A stretch of DNA of 64,000 bases from Eremomyces bilateralis CBS 781.70 (lineage: Eukaryota > Ascomycota > Dothideomycetes > Eremomycetales > Eremomycetaceae), in assembly GCF_010015585.1 (NCBI RefSeq), contig NW_022985070.1, forward strand, positions 124,001-188,000. The letters run 5' to 3'. The notes under the pieces are model-generated. The model saw nothing but the letters and a program-made list of their open reading frames with translations. It was not told the origin of the DNA and made no database searches. How positions within the stretch are numbered: position 1 is the stretch's first letter; each line of letters begins with the position of its first letter. Shown here piece after piece: positions 33,563 through 45,674 of this stretch. The translations under genes were made by a program, and so were the position numbers.

Positions 33563-35191
33563 CTACGGGCTTTCCGGGTAGTTTTTCCAGAGCTGACGAA
33601 CTCCGCGAAGAGTAGGTAGAATGAAGTTTATATCATTCATATCATTCTTGTAAACACGTTCCATGATTGCCTCGTATGGTATCTTGTCCTTTTTCGTGAA
33701 TGTGCTGTCAAGTTCGAATTCGGTGAATGAGTATGCATCCAGGATAGTATCGAGATAGCTATCAAAACCATAAATGACGTTTTCGAGTTCAAGGTGTAGG
33801 GCATCCACATCCCTTTTTGTGAGAAAGTTGGTACCGGCAAATGTGGAAAGGCCTTCTCGAATTGTACTCAGTGCGAACTAAATGGGAGAAATACCAACTA
33901 TCCGAGTAGTATAAGCATGAAGTCACTGATGCTTACCACTTGGAAAAGGGCTACGAGTGCCTCTTTCCCCTGTTCCGGTGCAAGTGAAAGCTGTGATTTG
34001 AATCTTCTCCAATAGCTGAGATCACTGTGAGCCATCGTAAACTCAAGACACTCGTAACTGGTATCTTTGCCTCTTGCAGCCTCTTCAAGGTGCCTTTCTG
34101 CAAGAAATGCAGCACGAAACTGGAGAACGACCTCTTGAACTTCGGGCTGAAGCCAGGATACAAACGATATTTCATACTTGCATACTCGATTACTCTCGTC
34201 TCTGGGCCATTTGGGGTGGTGTTTCCGAATTGGCGTCTGAACTGTACGCACTTGGCCGCGGCATATAGCGGCTTCATTACGTCAAGGTCTAGTTCATCAG
34301 CGAGCGTGCCCCGAATGATCACCATGGAAGCGGACGAATGCTTGTTTGACTTGGCTGCAGTGTAAGTTCCGTCATTTGACACAGAACTGGAGCCGGCAAA
34401 CATGTGAGACCTTGGAATCCTGGAGGTGTAAAACCCCATGATACCATTGTCAATGCCGCCCAGTGCTCCCAGTGCTCCCAGTGTCTTCTCGTCTTGGTCA
34501 TAGATTGTGATATTGGGCATGATCTCGTGAGTGTCGAGATCGTGAACTTGGACCATGATGAGATGGTTGCCATGCTCCTCCCCGTTAATGATGAGCCGTG
34601 CCACGACAATGGCGTGTGTTGACCAACACCGGAGAGCTCCAATCCAGAATTTGCTGCTCGAAATTGTAGGCGAGCGGAGGACAAATTCATCAGTGGTGGG
34701 GTGAAAGGTGGCGGTTGTTTCTATCCGGTGCAAGTTACTTCCATGGCCATCTCCGTTTGAGCGTAGGCTCCGATGATTTCAAAGCGATTGGCCTTAGGAA
34801 TCTAGTATGCTTGCTGTTGCGGACTTATCTGGGCTTCGAGATTCTTGATGAAAACTGTCATCTCCATCAATATAGACTCACAACCACGAAAGAATGGAAA
34901 CTGTATACTTCTAAACTGGCCATAGCAAGGAACATCACCAACCATGCGTCCTGCTTCCAAAAAATTCTCCCTGCTCCACCTCTTTTGAAACCATACATTG
35001 ATCAACTCTTTTGCTTGTTGGGCTCTATAGCCGAAGTAATCTTTCCTTGCCAGGGCATGGAGATTGACGTTCTTGCGGAAAGTTGGGTGGTCGGCCAAAC
35101 TCTCCAAGATTTCGCATCGCCGCTTAAGCCGGTCTTCGCCCCAAATAAACTTGGCCAAAGGTCCAGTATTTGGCATATCAACGTTGGCCAT
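33563..35191 (-). pseudogene. peroxisomal acyl-CoA oxidase, decayed and internally shortened
   Basis: Read from 35191: WGEDRLKRRCEILESLADHP and the N-terminal helices (AQQAKELINVWF, FRSIQFPFF), then EIIGAYAQTE and GSNLHRIETTATF, the flavin-binding signature of acyl-CoA oxidases, then FWIGALRCWSTHAIVVARLI, NGIMGFYTSRIPRSHMFAGS and FRRQFGNTTPNGPETRVIEY. The sequence then jumps to C-terminal helices (FRAAFLAERHLEEAARGKD, YECLEFTMAHSDL), an intron at 33878-33936 and the tail FALSTIREGLSTFAG to the stop. The second alpha-helical segment with the catalytic-loop region appears to be missing and the frame is broken in several places. Acyl-CoA oxidases carry out the first step of peroxisomal beta-oxidation. 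No PTS1 tripeptide is seen at the end (YPESP). Confidence 0.85.
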
Positions 35192-35819
35192 GTCGAGTTG
35201 ATGGAGATAAAGACCTCCAGAATAGATTCAAGGACGCCCCTGGAGAGGATTCCAATTCCAATGCAGCGGCGATTGTTATCCTGTGTTGAGGTCTTAGGTC
35301 ATCTTGACTTAAATGACTAGTGCCATTTCGTGGATCCTCTTCCATCCTAATTATGCTATTATTAATAATCCGCAACATGGTGATTGCGGTAGCAGAATTG
35401 TAGCCGATAACCAGGCCCGTGGAAGTGTCGGTTCGGTGCGGACGACCGAACAATTGTCCCGGGGCTACCATGGGCACCCCACTCGGGCACTCTTCGGGTG
35501 GTCGTAGCGCTGTGGTGCCCTAAACGTTACCCCATGGGGATCGTCTTCTCCGATGACGATCGAAAACAAATCAGCCTTTGTCCGGAAAGCCCGCCGTGAA
35601 TTCAGTGACAGCGGCGATGATAACGTCGGACTATCCTACTATTAATACCGCTGCCGGCCACGTGTTCCCATTGTCCTTATCGCTGTAAGGGTATGGAGAG
35701 TGGAGGACCTCGCCGCCAAGGCACTGTTCCAGCGAAGAGAGTAATGTTCAAGGAAAATAGAACGTCTGGCGCGATCTTGACGCAACAGTGATAAAACCCA
35801 AAAATTGGGTAGTATGGAT
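35192..35819. other. intergenic
   Basis: About 630 bp; no gene recognised. Confidence 0.4.
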
Positions 35820-36263
35820 CGACTAGCCGCTCCCCCCTTTCCCTTTCCACAGGAAGGGAGGCTCCGTTCCACCAAATTCTCCAAGCCCAAATATCAAAAA
35901 TCCCTGCAACTGGCTGTCGCAGAGCTCGGCTATCATCCAGTCCCCGCCAGGGTGAATAAAAGCAGACTTGCACTGGACTCCTCCAATAAGTGAGGGCTCC
36001 CAAGAACTTATAGACCTGTACATAAGACTAACCTCGAATCCTGACTAGCATCTGTCGAATAGGACAATGCCGTCGAAGATCTAGAACTCTATCCAGTAAC
36101 CGACACGTTCGGCGACGCCTTCTGGATACGTTTCGTCATATTTATACTCGCCGTACGAGAAGGCTGTCGGGGGCAGAACTTCCGAGAGAACTATATCAGC
36201 AGGGAGATCTGAAGCGAGAGGCATTAGAGTAAGTTCAAGTGGTCGAAGGCCGCCCTTGGCCAC
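35820..36263 (-). pseudogene. relic of an unidentified fungal gene
   Basis: A protein-like trace runs down the minus strand: ASDLPADIVLSEVLPP, AFSYGEYKYDETYPEGVAER, VGYWIEF, stop, IFDGIVLFDR, stop, SGFE, a plausible 60-nt intron (GTTAGT...CAG) and CKSAFIHPGGDWMIAELCDS. The pattern of conserved-looking aromatic and acidic residues, a well-placed intron and two in-frame TAG codons suggests a dead gene. I cannot name the family with confidence. Confidence 0.4.
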
Positions 36264-37077
36264 CTTGATTAGGAAGATATCAAATCATGGCATGCGATCA
36301 TGACCAGTTCGAGAAAGCGGAGGACGAACTCCGGGCTCTTGAACGTCGCGTTTTGATAAGCTTGGATGACCTAACAAAATAAGCTGCTGCCGAGATAACG
36401 AGAGTCCCCTTTTCATGTACCATTGAATTAAAGCTCAATATCTCCAAAGAGAACTGGCCGTGAAATGTATCCCAGGCGCGGAATGCATCATCACAAAGTC
36501 TCTTCGTGAACACTCTGCCACCCAACAGTGTAGTGAGAGGTGCTAGAGTTTGAGGCTCCGTCCATGATTAGTGCATAAGCTTGCCTAGCTTTGTTTGTAT
36601 TGACCACCCGAGTTACGCAATCTTCGAGTGTCTAGAAACGTTTGGGAGATAGTACATGCGCAGGAATCTTTGTGGCGCTCATTGTTGGTCTTCTGCTACA
36701 AACATTTCTCTCTGTTGGAAGTACAACGAAGAATGAAAATTCTAAGTGGTACTATCGTAAGTAGATACAAATTCAAATGGCAGAAGTGAAGTGGGGGTGG
36801 GAAGAAACAATGAAGGGGGGGTATGGAGACACTAGAACGGGGCTGAGGAAGGGGACGGAGACACTAAAAGGGGGAAGCAGGGTCCGAAGTATAGCTGCAA
36901 AGGGCACATCCGCAACATTTAACATAAAGCCTAGGACATCCTATGTATACTCGTTTCTTCTTCTTAATCACCTGCATTTGACTGCGCGGATGGTTGGCAG
37001 TTTACGAGTCCTACATCCCGTCCAAGCTTTTCGTAACTACAAGACCCGAGGATGCATTTTTATGCTATACCTCGCCG
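36264..37077. other. intergenic
   Basis: About 810 bp. The stretch 36800-36880 is purine-rich (ggggg and gaaga runs). No gene recognised. Confidence 0.45.
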
Positions 37078-38399
37078 TTAGAACGCGCCGTTAGCCCCAA
37101 GACCTTCCGACTTGCCATTCTCATGCCCGTTCGCAGTACCGATAGCATGGCCATTCGCCCCCAGTCGTTCCAGTCTCTGGCTCAAACTCTCACTCCTTTC
37201 TGGGTCCCAGAACGGACGCTCTCCATAGACCGCAGTTCGCTTCCCTTCCCGTAGCGTGACGTCGTAGCCACCAGGAATGGCGCGATGGACCACCGAGCGG
37301 TTGTCCCAGAACGCGACGGATCCTGGAGTCCACTTCCATCGCACCGTGAGATCATTAGCTTGAAGGAGGTGTTCGCGGAGGAAGGCGAGAATGTGGTGTG
37401 ACTCTTGGCCGTTTAGCTCCTCAATCCGCTCGATAAAGGTAGGGTTATAGTTTAACACTTTGAGTAGAGTTACTGGGTGCGTTCGGACCTATCATCATCA
37501 TTAATCTGGTCCTAAACGAAAGTTGAAGTTCGTACCAGGGGATGTGCAGTTGCAATTGGAGCTCTGTGAGGTGAGCCACCACCATTGATAGATGCAACAT
37601 ATGCCCGCTGCACACAGTCAACGCTGTAATGCCACTGCTAGGGTCGACTCAAGTCAAATGCTTACATCCGAAGAATGAATACCATGTAGGCCCTCGAACG
37701 CCTTTTGAAATGTTGGGCTGAGTTTGTCAAACAGAGCAGTTTGGCTAGTAAAAATGGTGTCGCCTCCATATGGCGGAGTCTTAACCAAGCGCAATAACGT
37801 GTAGGATGGCGGATTGACCTCAAAAGAATGGTCCGCATGATACTCGCCCCCGGAGTGGCCATGGGCGCGGATATTTCTAGATAGAGTCAGTCGAGGCATT
37901 TCGCTGGCCTTGAAATTGGACGTACCCTCCGCGTCCAATAATGGTCACATGGTTTGGATCTTGCTGATTTGGGTCTCTATCTTGCTATAAGATATCAGCC
38001 ATGGCACTCGGCATGGAAAGGCACGTATCCTACAATGCCATAATGGGCCGCCAGCGCATGTTGCTGCTCCAGAGTAATATCTTGATCCCGGAGTAAGACC
38101 ACACCCCGCTGTTCACTATTAGCATGATATCCGGATACCAAAAGGGATACAAAGAATACCTCAGCAACGAGTAGAGCTAGCTCATCCTTCTGCTGGTCGG
38201 TCAACTGGCTCAATTGGATTCCTTTCAGCTCTGTTCCGATGTATGGAGTAAGGTCCTCGGCTGCTGATGCTGCAGAGAGAAGCGACCTCTTCTCCGTGTC
38301 AGCGAAAAAGGCCCTATCCTTGGCAGGAGTGAACTCTTTGAGAGGAGGGTCAGGTGGCGAATACGCCAATAGAGCTGGAGTGATGGTGTTCTGAACCAT
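37078..38399 (-). CDS. TauD/TfdA-type alpha-ketoglutarate-dependent dioxygenase
   Basis: Six exons: 38160-38399, 38034-38108, 37926-37984, 37666-37876, 37536-37607 and 37078-37488; 355 aa, all junctions in frame. Seen: AFFADTEKRSLLSAASAAED, PYIGTELKGIQLSQLT, RGVVLLRDQDIT, DPNHVTIIGR, the iron site GGEYHADHSFEVNPPSY with His138 and Asp140, TPPYGGDTIFTS, the distal His in DNRSVVHRAIPG (His287) and the 2-oxoglutarate Arg in GKRTAVYGERP (Arg303). All catalytic residues are present. Fungal members degrade sulfonates (yeast Jlp1) or other small acids; the substrate is not predictable here. A short C-terminal tail is Gly/Asn-rich with a repeated GANGH/GTANGH pattern. Divergent from the DUF427 gene across an 820-bp spacer, so co-regulation is possible. 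Confidence 0.92.
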
Positions 38400-39221
38400 G
38401 GTAGCAGTGGAATGTGCTCAAACAGTGGGTGTATAGTGTATACTGAACAGTTTTGGATTTTTGACGGGAAATGGAACACCTTTGACAAAGAAAATAGATG
38501 CCGAGACTCCTCGGGAGTGCTATAGATCATAGATAGTAACCTCGTATTTGTCATTTCTGCGTTGTCAATTCATCAAGGGCGGCCAAATCGTAGAGGAGCT
38601 ATCAGTCATCCAGGAAATATTTCCCTTAAGGCCTCCTAACGCCTTGGTTTGATTCGCCATTACAGAGTCATATCATGTCATCACTTGATATGTACGATGA
38701 TCACGACATCACGTCGTAAAACAAGTAAAACAAGGCACTTATCCCATCTGAAGAAGCTAAAATTGTTGCTTAGAATTGAAAGCAATGAATCGTGAGTAAC
38801 GAGTGAGGTGAGAGGCAAGAATCTACTACGTAAACCCCTGTTGGAGTATTGAACTATTCCTATTCCGGATGCCCACATCTCGGGCCGACACATGTCTGAT
38901 TACTACTCTAGATAAGGAATCCATCTCTACTCTTTAGCTGAGCATCTTGCGACATATCACGCCTAAGCTCCCATGACTAATTGAACAGTCAAGAGTGCCA
39001 TGTGGTTGCATATCGGATAGCTAATAGGATTATGGATTGGATGAGGGATCAGAGGAGTTACCCCACCTCGTAAACACCCTGGCAGTGGTCGGCCGTCCGA
39101 ACTCTGGCCATATTTGAATTACTCACTCACGAGAAACAATAACAATGTCCCCTTAGGAGTGAACATCAAGAATCAAACGAAGCGTATCAAACAAGAACCG
39201 TCCAAATTCGAATCCTTCACA
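38400..39221. promoter_or_regulatory. divergent promoter region, TauD / DUF427
   Basis: 822 bp between two start codons facing away from each other; no open frame with support. Specific operator sites were not identified. Confidence 0.5.
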
Positions 39222-40123
39222 ATGTCTCCGCCAGATGTAGTAGCGGTCACCGAGCTTCTCAACCAGACACCCTTCCGGATCCTAACGGGTGGAAAGCAGT
39301 TAACATTAGCATTTGGAGGACTTTATATCGCATCAACAACCTTGGCGGCAAAGCCGTTATTAATCTGGGAGACTGAGAAAGGCTACCCTCGCTATTATAT
39401 TCCAATCGAGTCTTTGCATGCCGATATCCAGTCTCACCTCGCAAGCTCATCGCCTGGAACATCCGTTTCGCTTGCAACTGTGGACACAGTGAATTGCAAT
39501 GGATCACAAGCAGTTATTGAACGTCTTACTGTGGGATCAAAGACGACGCCCTGGGTACGATTTCTTGAGGGGCCTCTGAAAGGACACATCAGGTTTGAAC
39601 GCAGTGAAATTGGTCAGTTTGCACTTTCGACGCTCAATCTATCCACTAACATTGGTTTTGCATAGACGATTGGTTTGAGAATGGCTCTATATTTGCAGGC
39701 ATCAAGAACCCGTACAAAAGGATTGACACTGACGCTGTTGCTCATCACATTGTTGTCAAAGTCGATGGCGAAGTGGTTGCGGAGACCAATGTGGCTGTCT
39801 TACTCACTGAAACCAACGCAGGAGAGACATACTACCTCCCAGCCACAAGCATCAAGAATTGGGGAGCTATTGAAAAGAGTGACCTGAAAACCGCATGTCC
39901 TTACAAAGGAGAATCGTGGTAAGTACGGGGCGGAGTTCTTCGCCGTATACGGCTCAGTCTGACATACCCCAGGTATTTCTCTCTCACAGTCAAAGGCCAG
40001 AAGCACGAGAACCTGATCTGGTATTATCAATACCCAACTCATGAGAGTTCTGCAATTCAGGGTCTGATCAGCTTTTACAAGAAGGATTTCGTCGAGTTAT
40101 TGGTCGACGGAGTAAGAACTTGA
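39222..40123 (+). CDS. DUF427 domain protein
   Basis: Three exons, 39222-39612, 39666-39918 and 39973-40123; 264 aa. The ATG at 39222 follows cttcaca and opens MSPPDVVAVTELL. Two DUF427-like beta-folds are apparent: an N-terminal one with ETEKGYPRYYIPIESLHADI and a C-terminal one with HIVVKVDGEVVAETNVAVLL, TYYLPATSIKNW, the conserved TACPYKGESWYFSLTVKG and a terminal KKDFVELLVDG. The function of the family is unknown. The C-terminal CPYKG signature is intact. The gene could share its promoter region with the TauD gene and is followed on the same strand by a transporter gene 364 bp away. Confidence 0.88.
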
Positions 40124-40486
40124 AATCCACAGCATAAACAGCTCAGAATCTAAATCCTCAATATCAATGCAATTGTCAGCCATAAGCGAGAATGCCTTGA
40201 ATACGAACGATCTTCGGATCACTAATTGCTGCGAGTTAACCCCATCCACTTTGAGGTTGGCATTTCTAACCAGCATGGCAGAGATAAGGCGTTAAACGTG
40301 CTTTTGGGGCTGTTTTGCGTCTTCCTAGCCACCATGCTAGCCGTTGTTGCAACATTCTAGGTCTATGACGTGACTGCACCAAAATTGGCAATATGATTGT
40401 TATTATCGGGAAGTCATACAGACTATTGTAATGGAGCATTAAATCATTGTTTTCATATGGCTTCTCCATCCTAATCTACGACTGCC
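40124..40486. other. short intergenic region
   Basis: 363 bp between same-strand genes; presumed promoter of the transporter gene. Confidence 0.5.
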
Positions 40487-42335
40487 ATGGCTCATATTTC
40501 GGATGCCAGCTGGTCGGGGTACGACCTTAAAACCGACAATAAACATCACGACGATCGGGAGACTGACAGTAAAAGATTGGAGACACAGCTAGAAAGCAAG
40601 AAAGCAGCTCAAGCGCAGGATCGGGCACTTGACGATAGCTCCTCGGACTCTGTCCAGGAAGTTTTCGATGTCAAAGCATTTGACCCTGTACTTGGTCGGA
40701 AGATGGCACTTGCCAACAAAGCCATCGATGACATCGGGATGACCAGATTTCAGTGGAAGTTGTTCTTCCTCAATGGATTTGGATATGCTGTCGACTCGGT
40801 AAGTCATCAACTACTGCCCTCCTCATGGAAGCAAGTTAACTAACCCCATTCCACTGTAACAGCTCCTGGTCGTGAATCAATCAATTGCGAACCCAGCCGT
40901 TAAGCGCGAATATGGGCAGCCCGACAAACATATTTCGGGCATTCCACTTGCATCACAGGTTGGTCTTCTTGTCGGTGCTGGTCTTTGGGGGTTTACCGCA
41001 GATATCATCGGAAGAAAGCTCGCGTTCAATACCAGTCTTTACTCTTGCGCCATCTTCGTCCTGATTGCCGGAGCCATGCCCAACTACATCTCATTCGCGA
41101 CGCTGTAAGTGCTCCATCCAAAGATAGGAGAGCTCATACTCAAGCCGTGTCCAGTGTGGCCCTCTACTCAGCAGGTGCCGGTGGGAACTATATCCTTGAT
41201 GCCACCAATTTCCTGGAATTCCTGCCGACCTCACATCACTGGCTGGTCACCTTCATGGCTGTCTGGTGGGCAGTTGGCTACATGATCACAGGTTTCTTCG
41301 CCTGGGGCTTCATGAGCAACTTCTCCTGCTCCCCGAAGGCAACGTCTGAAAGCTGCCACCGCGCGGACAATATGGGGTGGCGATACCTCCATTTCACCAG
41401 TGGTGCACTGGTCATCGTTCTGGCATTTATCCGAGTCTTCGCCATTAAGATGGTGCAAACCCCACGTTGGTTGGTCAGCCAGAACCGAGATGAAGAGCTG
41501 ATCCAGATCCTCGACGATTTGGCAAGGAAGCACGGTCGATCACATTCTCTGACGCTGGAGGAGCTTTCAGGCCAAGGCACAGTTGCGCATACCGAGAAGT
41601 CGGTCTGGTCTTCATTTCGACTGAAGAAGCATGTCACGGGTTTGTTCCAGACAAAAAAGCTGGCGTGGTCGACGACACTGATCCTGTCCAATTGGTTTGT
41701 CATTGGAATGGTCAGCCCGCTCTACTCAGTGTTCTTGCCATTCTATCTTCAATCTCGCGGTGCCGAGTTTGGTGACGGTTCGAATTATCAGACTTGGAGA
41801 GGTGAGTTCTTCCGATACAGTCTGATTCTGTTCGCCCTAACTCTTCGTCAGACTATGCTATTAATCATGTGGTGGGTATCCTGGGTCCAATCATTGCCGC
41901 AGTGTTGGTTGAAACGCAGTACATCGGTCGTCGGGGCACATTAGCCATTGGCGCAGCTACGACCATGGCGCTACAGTTCGGCTACACCCAGATCACGAAC
42001 GAAGCCGGGAATGTGGGATTGTCTTCTGCGATCAGCGCTGCGTCGTAAGTTCTCATTTCTTCAAACCGAACTAGTACTAACTAATATGCAGCAACATCTA
42101 TTACGGCACAATCTATGCCTATACTCCGGAGATTCTTCCATCCGCTCATCGTGCTACCGGATATGGCCTTTGTGTTGTGGTTAATCGCATTGGTGGTATT
42201 CTGGGGGTTCTTGTCGGAAGCTATGCTAATGTCGAGACTACGGCGCCGCTGTTTGTCTGCGCAGCTTTGTTTGGCTTGCTCATTATTCTCAGCTTGCTGT
42301 TACCGTTTGAATCCAGGGGCAAGAGAGCGCAGTAG
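40487..42335 (+). CDS. MFS transporter, SV2/metabolite:H+ symporter-like
   Basis: Five exons, 40487-40798, 40863-41104, 41155-41801, 41852-42044 and 42092-42335; 545 aa. A hydrophilic N-terminus of about 75 residues precedes KAIDDIGMTRFQWKLFFLNG, the family opening, then GYAVDSLLVVNQSIANPAV, the loop-2 signature GLWGFTADIIGRKLAF, AGGNYILDATNFLEFLP, PRWLVSQNRDEELIQIL and a C-half with YAYTPEILPSAHRATGYGLC and VNRIGGILGVLVGSYA. This arrangement is shared by fungal proteins related to animal SV2 and bacterial aromatic-acid carriers. Substrate unknown. Adjacent to a dioxygenase and DUF427 gene, it may move the dioxygenase substrate, which is inference from position only. Confidence 0.92.
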
Positions 42336-45300
42336 ATAGCAATAATATAGTTACTGTAGTCAGTCCCAATCCATAGGTTGAATGTCCACCATATTCCTCT
42401 TCTACTGGCGTGCTTTGTATGGTAACTACCTATACTTACCATAACTAATTAGGTAGGATCTGAGCGAAACTCGTATGCCAGAGAGGCGCAATGCTCAGCT
42501 GTAAACACTAAAATGGCTGTGTACAATATGGTAATATTGTCCTCGAATCTACTATGGGCCTGCAAGAAGTGATACTACTCGACGATTATCACTGCTGACT
42601 CGAAATAAAGTGCATCCTCCTAATCCCACGCGGAAAGATCTGCGATATGAAAGCACTATCCAAGATAAGCACCGGTAGATACTTAAGGTGTCTGTTTCAT
42701 TCTAGACTCGAGAGGATGAAGCTGATATTACCTGCGGCCTGGAGATTAGCGCCTGGGAGCATCCCTGTTCGTGTTCGGGACGATAACTGAAAGTGATACC
42801 AACTTTCAGCTCTGGTTCCGGGTGCTATGTTTGCATAACCTGCTAATCCAGAGGAATGGGTTGTTGAGACGGAATTTCTGGGCAAGGCGGCTAGCAATCT
42901 CGCGAAATGCGAAGGGACGATTGTGACGTCCGAGAATCTCAATTGCTGCAGACGCGAATACGCGATGCTGCCCACGAGTTGATGCCACGAGGCACTGCGT
43001 CGAGTTTGATGCTACGAGTGCTGTCGATCATTGTGCGCAAGTATTCTCAATTCTCATAGATTGCTAGAATGCTCGGCAAGCCGCTGTCGTCGGCTAAGAG
43101 ATCTCATTGCTTCGGTCGAACGGATACCAAGCCTGGTAACGAGAGGATGCTCAGCTATTCGGCGCCTTCAAAGCCTCACGAGATATTAAGACGATCAGCA
43201 AGCTTTTTCGTGGCGTTTCAATGCAAGCCATGACGGGTCCAGGGGGAAATAATACTCAGGATTTGGGCTGCCTTGCATCGTTACATTATAACACCTGATC
43301 CTTGCCTGAGAAGCAGGCAATATGCCGACATGCGAGGAAGATGGGAAATGGAGGTCATCAAGGGGAGGGTTGGTTCTAGACTTCTAGATGACCGCCTAGA
43401 ACTGCCAAGTCCGCCGGCTTGTAGCGGGGCAGGCTACCCCAGGAATTGCAGCTCGGCGGTCCTAGTGAGATTTGTTCCATGGCCATTTCAATTCTCATCA
43501 GTCGATCGTGGGGTCTCAGGCAGTCGATCGTGGGCATTGCTCCGCAGCTCCGCTGGTCCGCTCAATTTCTATCTGACCTGCCGCTAGCTAGTTACGGGGT
43601 AGAAACCTTGGAATTGGAAAGTGGAAGCTAAGTGCCGCTGTAAATTAGATCTGAGTCCTTCATAGATTCCCCGTGTCCACCGCCGAATTTAGATTCCACC
43701 TAGTACCATGACCGGACGGCGCAAAAAACGGGACAGGCGATATATCAAGGGTCTGAGAATGACGCCGTGACAGGCTCGGATGCTAAAACTACGACAAAAC
43801 ATCGGGATTGCCTCATCTTTCGACTAGTAGTCGACTTGCACAATGTGAAACTAGATATCACATGCGCAGCAAGGACGACGGCGAATCCTGCATGTCCAAA
43901 GCAGGGGGGCATTGGGGGCTGGGGGAGACCCAAATAAGGCCAAGACCCTCAAGAAGCGTAGAAGGATGCGTGGAACTGCATAACTGCAGGTCAGAGTCGG
44001 ATCATAGACTGCCAAAGTGCCAACCCGTCATAGGGCCACTACTCACCACTCAGTAGGCGGTGGACGGAGGCGGTATCCACCCTTCACGGGTTCAAGCCTT
44101 CAACAAATATTGTCTTCCGAATGCCCTGGACCAACGCCATCCGTAGCACCGAATCCAAGCGAGCAAAAAAGTAATGTCTACAATAAGCAATAGTTATCAG
44201 ATGTCCGAGCGTAGAATCTTGGTGTTGGATGTAACGGCCCGAACATAGTTCGGCTCTTGGGGAGTTGGCGTCGAATTAGGCTTGTAGAAAGGTGGATTGC
44301 CAAGGCGCATATCATGGCCTTCATGGGCTCATCGCTCATGATTGATGATACGTATGGAATAATACAGTAGATAGCTTCGCAGTCTGACATGGGATACGTA
44401 CTGGCCTACTGGGAAGTGAGAAGGGTCCCATGGAATCGATGATGTCCTTGCCCTTTCGTGTGCGGAGGAGAAAGTCCGTCAACATGAGATCCCGTCTCGG
44501 TGCAGCGTCGTCTGGACTCTTGCAGATGTACAATTCCCAGCTTCCTGACCATTGGATAGCTGTCAATTGGTATGTGATTCCGAACCGAGGTGTGGACTAT
44601 GGAACATGGACGTGTGAGATGTTCCAAGCCTACTATCTTTGATCATCCTTTGATCACCCTGTTGGAATCTGTTCCGCAGGTTTGGTAAGGGACAGCCTAG
44701 AGAGATGAGCCAGATACATTCACCTGAAGCGGTTAGCGTGGAAGATTACCTTTCATTGCCCTGTGTGACCCCTGCCTCCTTTTTCCTCCCGCGCCATCCC
44801 AACCTCAGACGTCTATGTTTTGTTTGCCATCATGCCATATCAATGATGCAGATCCTCAACCCGCGGTCCGCCATAGTCACACGCGGGTTCGATAATCATT
44901 CCCTTGGGCCGGCGTGGCGTTCGCTCCTGTTTACTCTGTACCACTCATCCGAGTCCACTCACCATGTCTTGCTTCAGTCGCTTGAAAGGAGATTTGTTGA
45001 AACCACACTTGTGCGGCTACTCGGTCTCGGTCCGTCTGTGTTTTTCTCACATCACGATGGATCGGCCAGCGTCAGATGTGCCAAATACGGCATGAACCCC
45101 GAACGAGATACACGCGAAGACAGTCCGGGGAACACGCCAAGTAGTGCTACCGGGTAGCCTCCATATTGTGAGTCCCATTATTGCGGCCTTATCCACGTAT
45201 CAACAATCGACATGCAAGGGCACCCAGTGCTCGTGCTTTGGGGCCTTGCATCATGCTATGTCGTTCGAAGCGGTTGAATTTGGGACCTCGCACAGCCGGG

Positions 45301-45674
45301 TAGTAAGTGGGTTCATCCGAAATACCGAGTGGTAGTCTTCAGCTTGTAAGCGAGGAGGATGGGGAGAAGGGTCAAGACAATTTAGTATCATCTGGGTCAT
45401 ATTCCGGTCTTTCCCCGGATCGCCAAGTTTGTATTTCTATAAAACGGACATCTGTCCCATAGGAGGATCGACCGGGAAGACTCCTATCGCACAGAACTGC
45501 TAACTTCAGCACCTGGTCTAAGATTCGATCTCTTGCTGATTGAACCTTCTATCAGATACTTATTTGCGCCTGCTCCTTCATCATAGTTGTTCTCTCTATT
45601 CAGTCATCTTATTTCAAGACCCGTCCCTAGGCGACTTGTGCGAACTCCCCTGCGAGAGTCGCTGCTTGCCCACT
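42336..45674. other. long intergenic region
   Basis: 3.3 kb with only weak open frames. A minus-strand stretch near 42806-42988 (GQHRVFASAAIEILGRHNRP) and another near 44336-44566 (WSGSWELYICKSPDDAAPRR) look vaguely protein-like, but neither has a recognisable motif or splice-joined continuation. They could be gene relics. Confidence 0.4.

Noticed and set aside
44705-45157. 150-aa plus-strand open frame upstream of the second Dal5-like gene
   Set aside because: Composition and sequence look non-coding and no family resemblance is visible.
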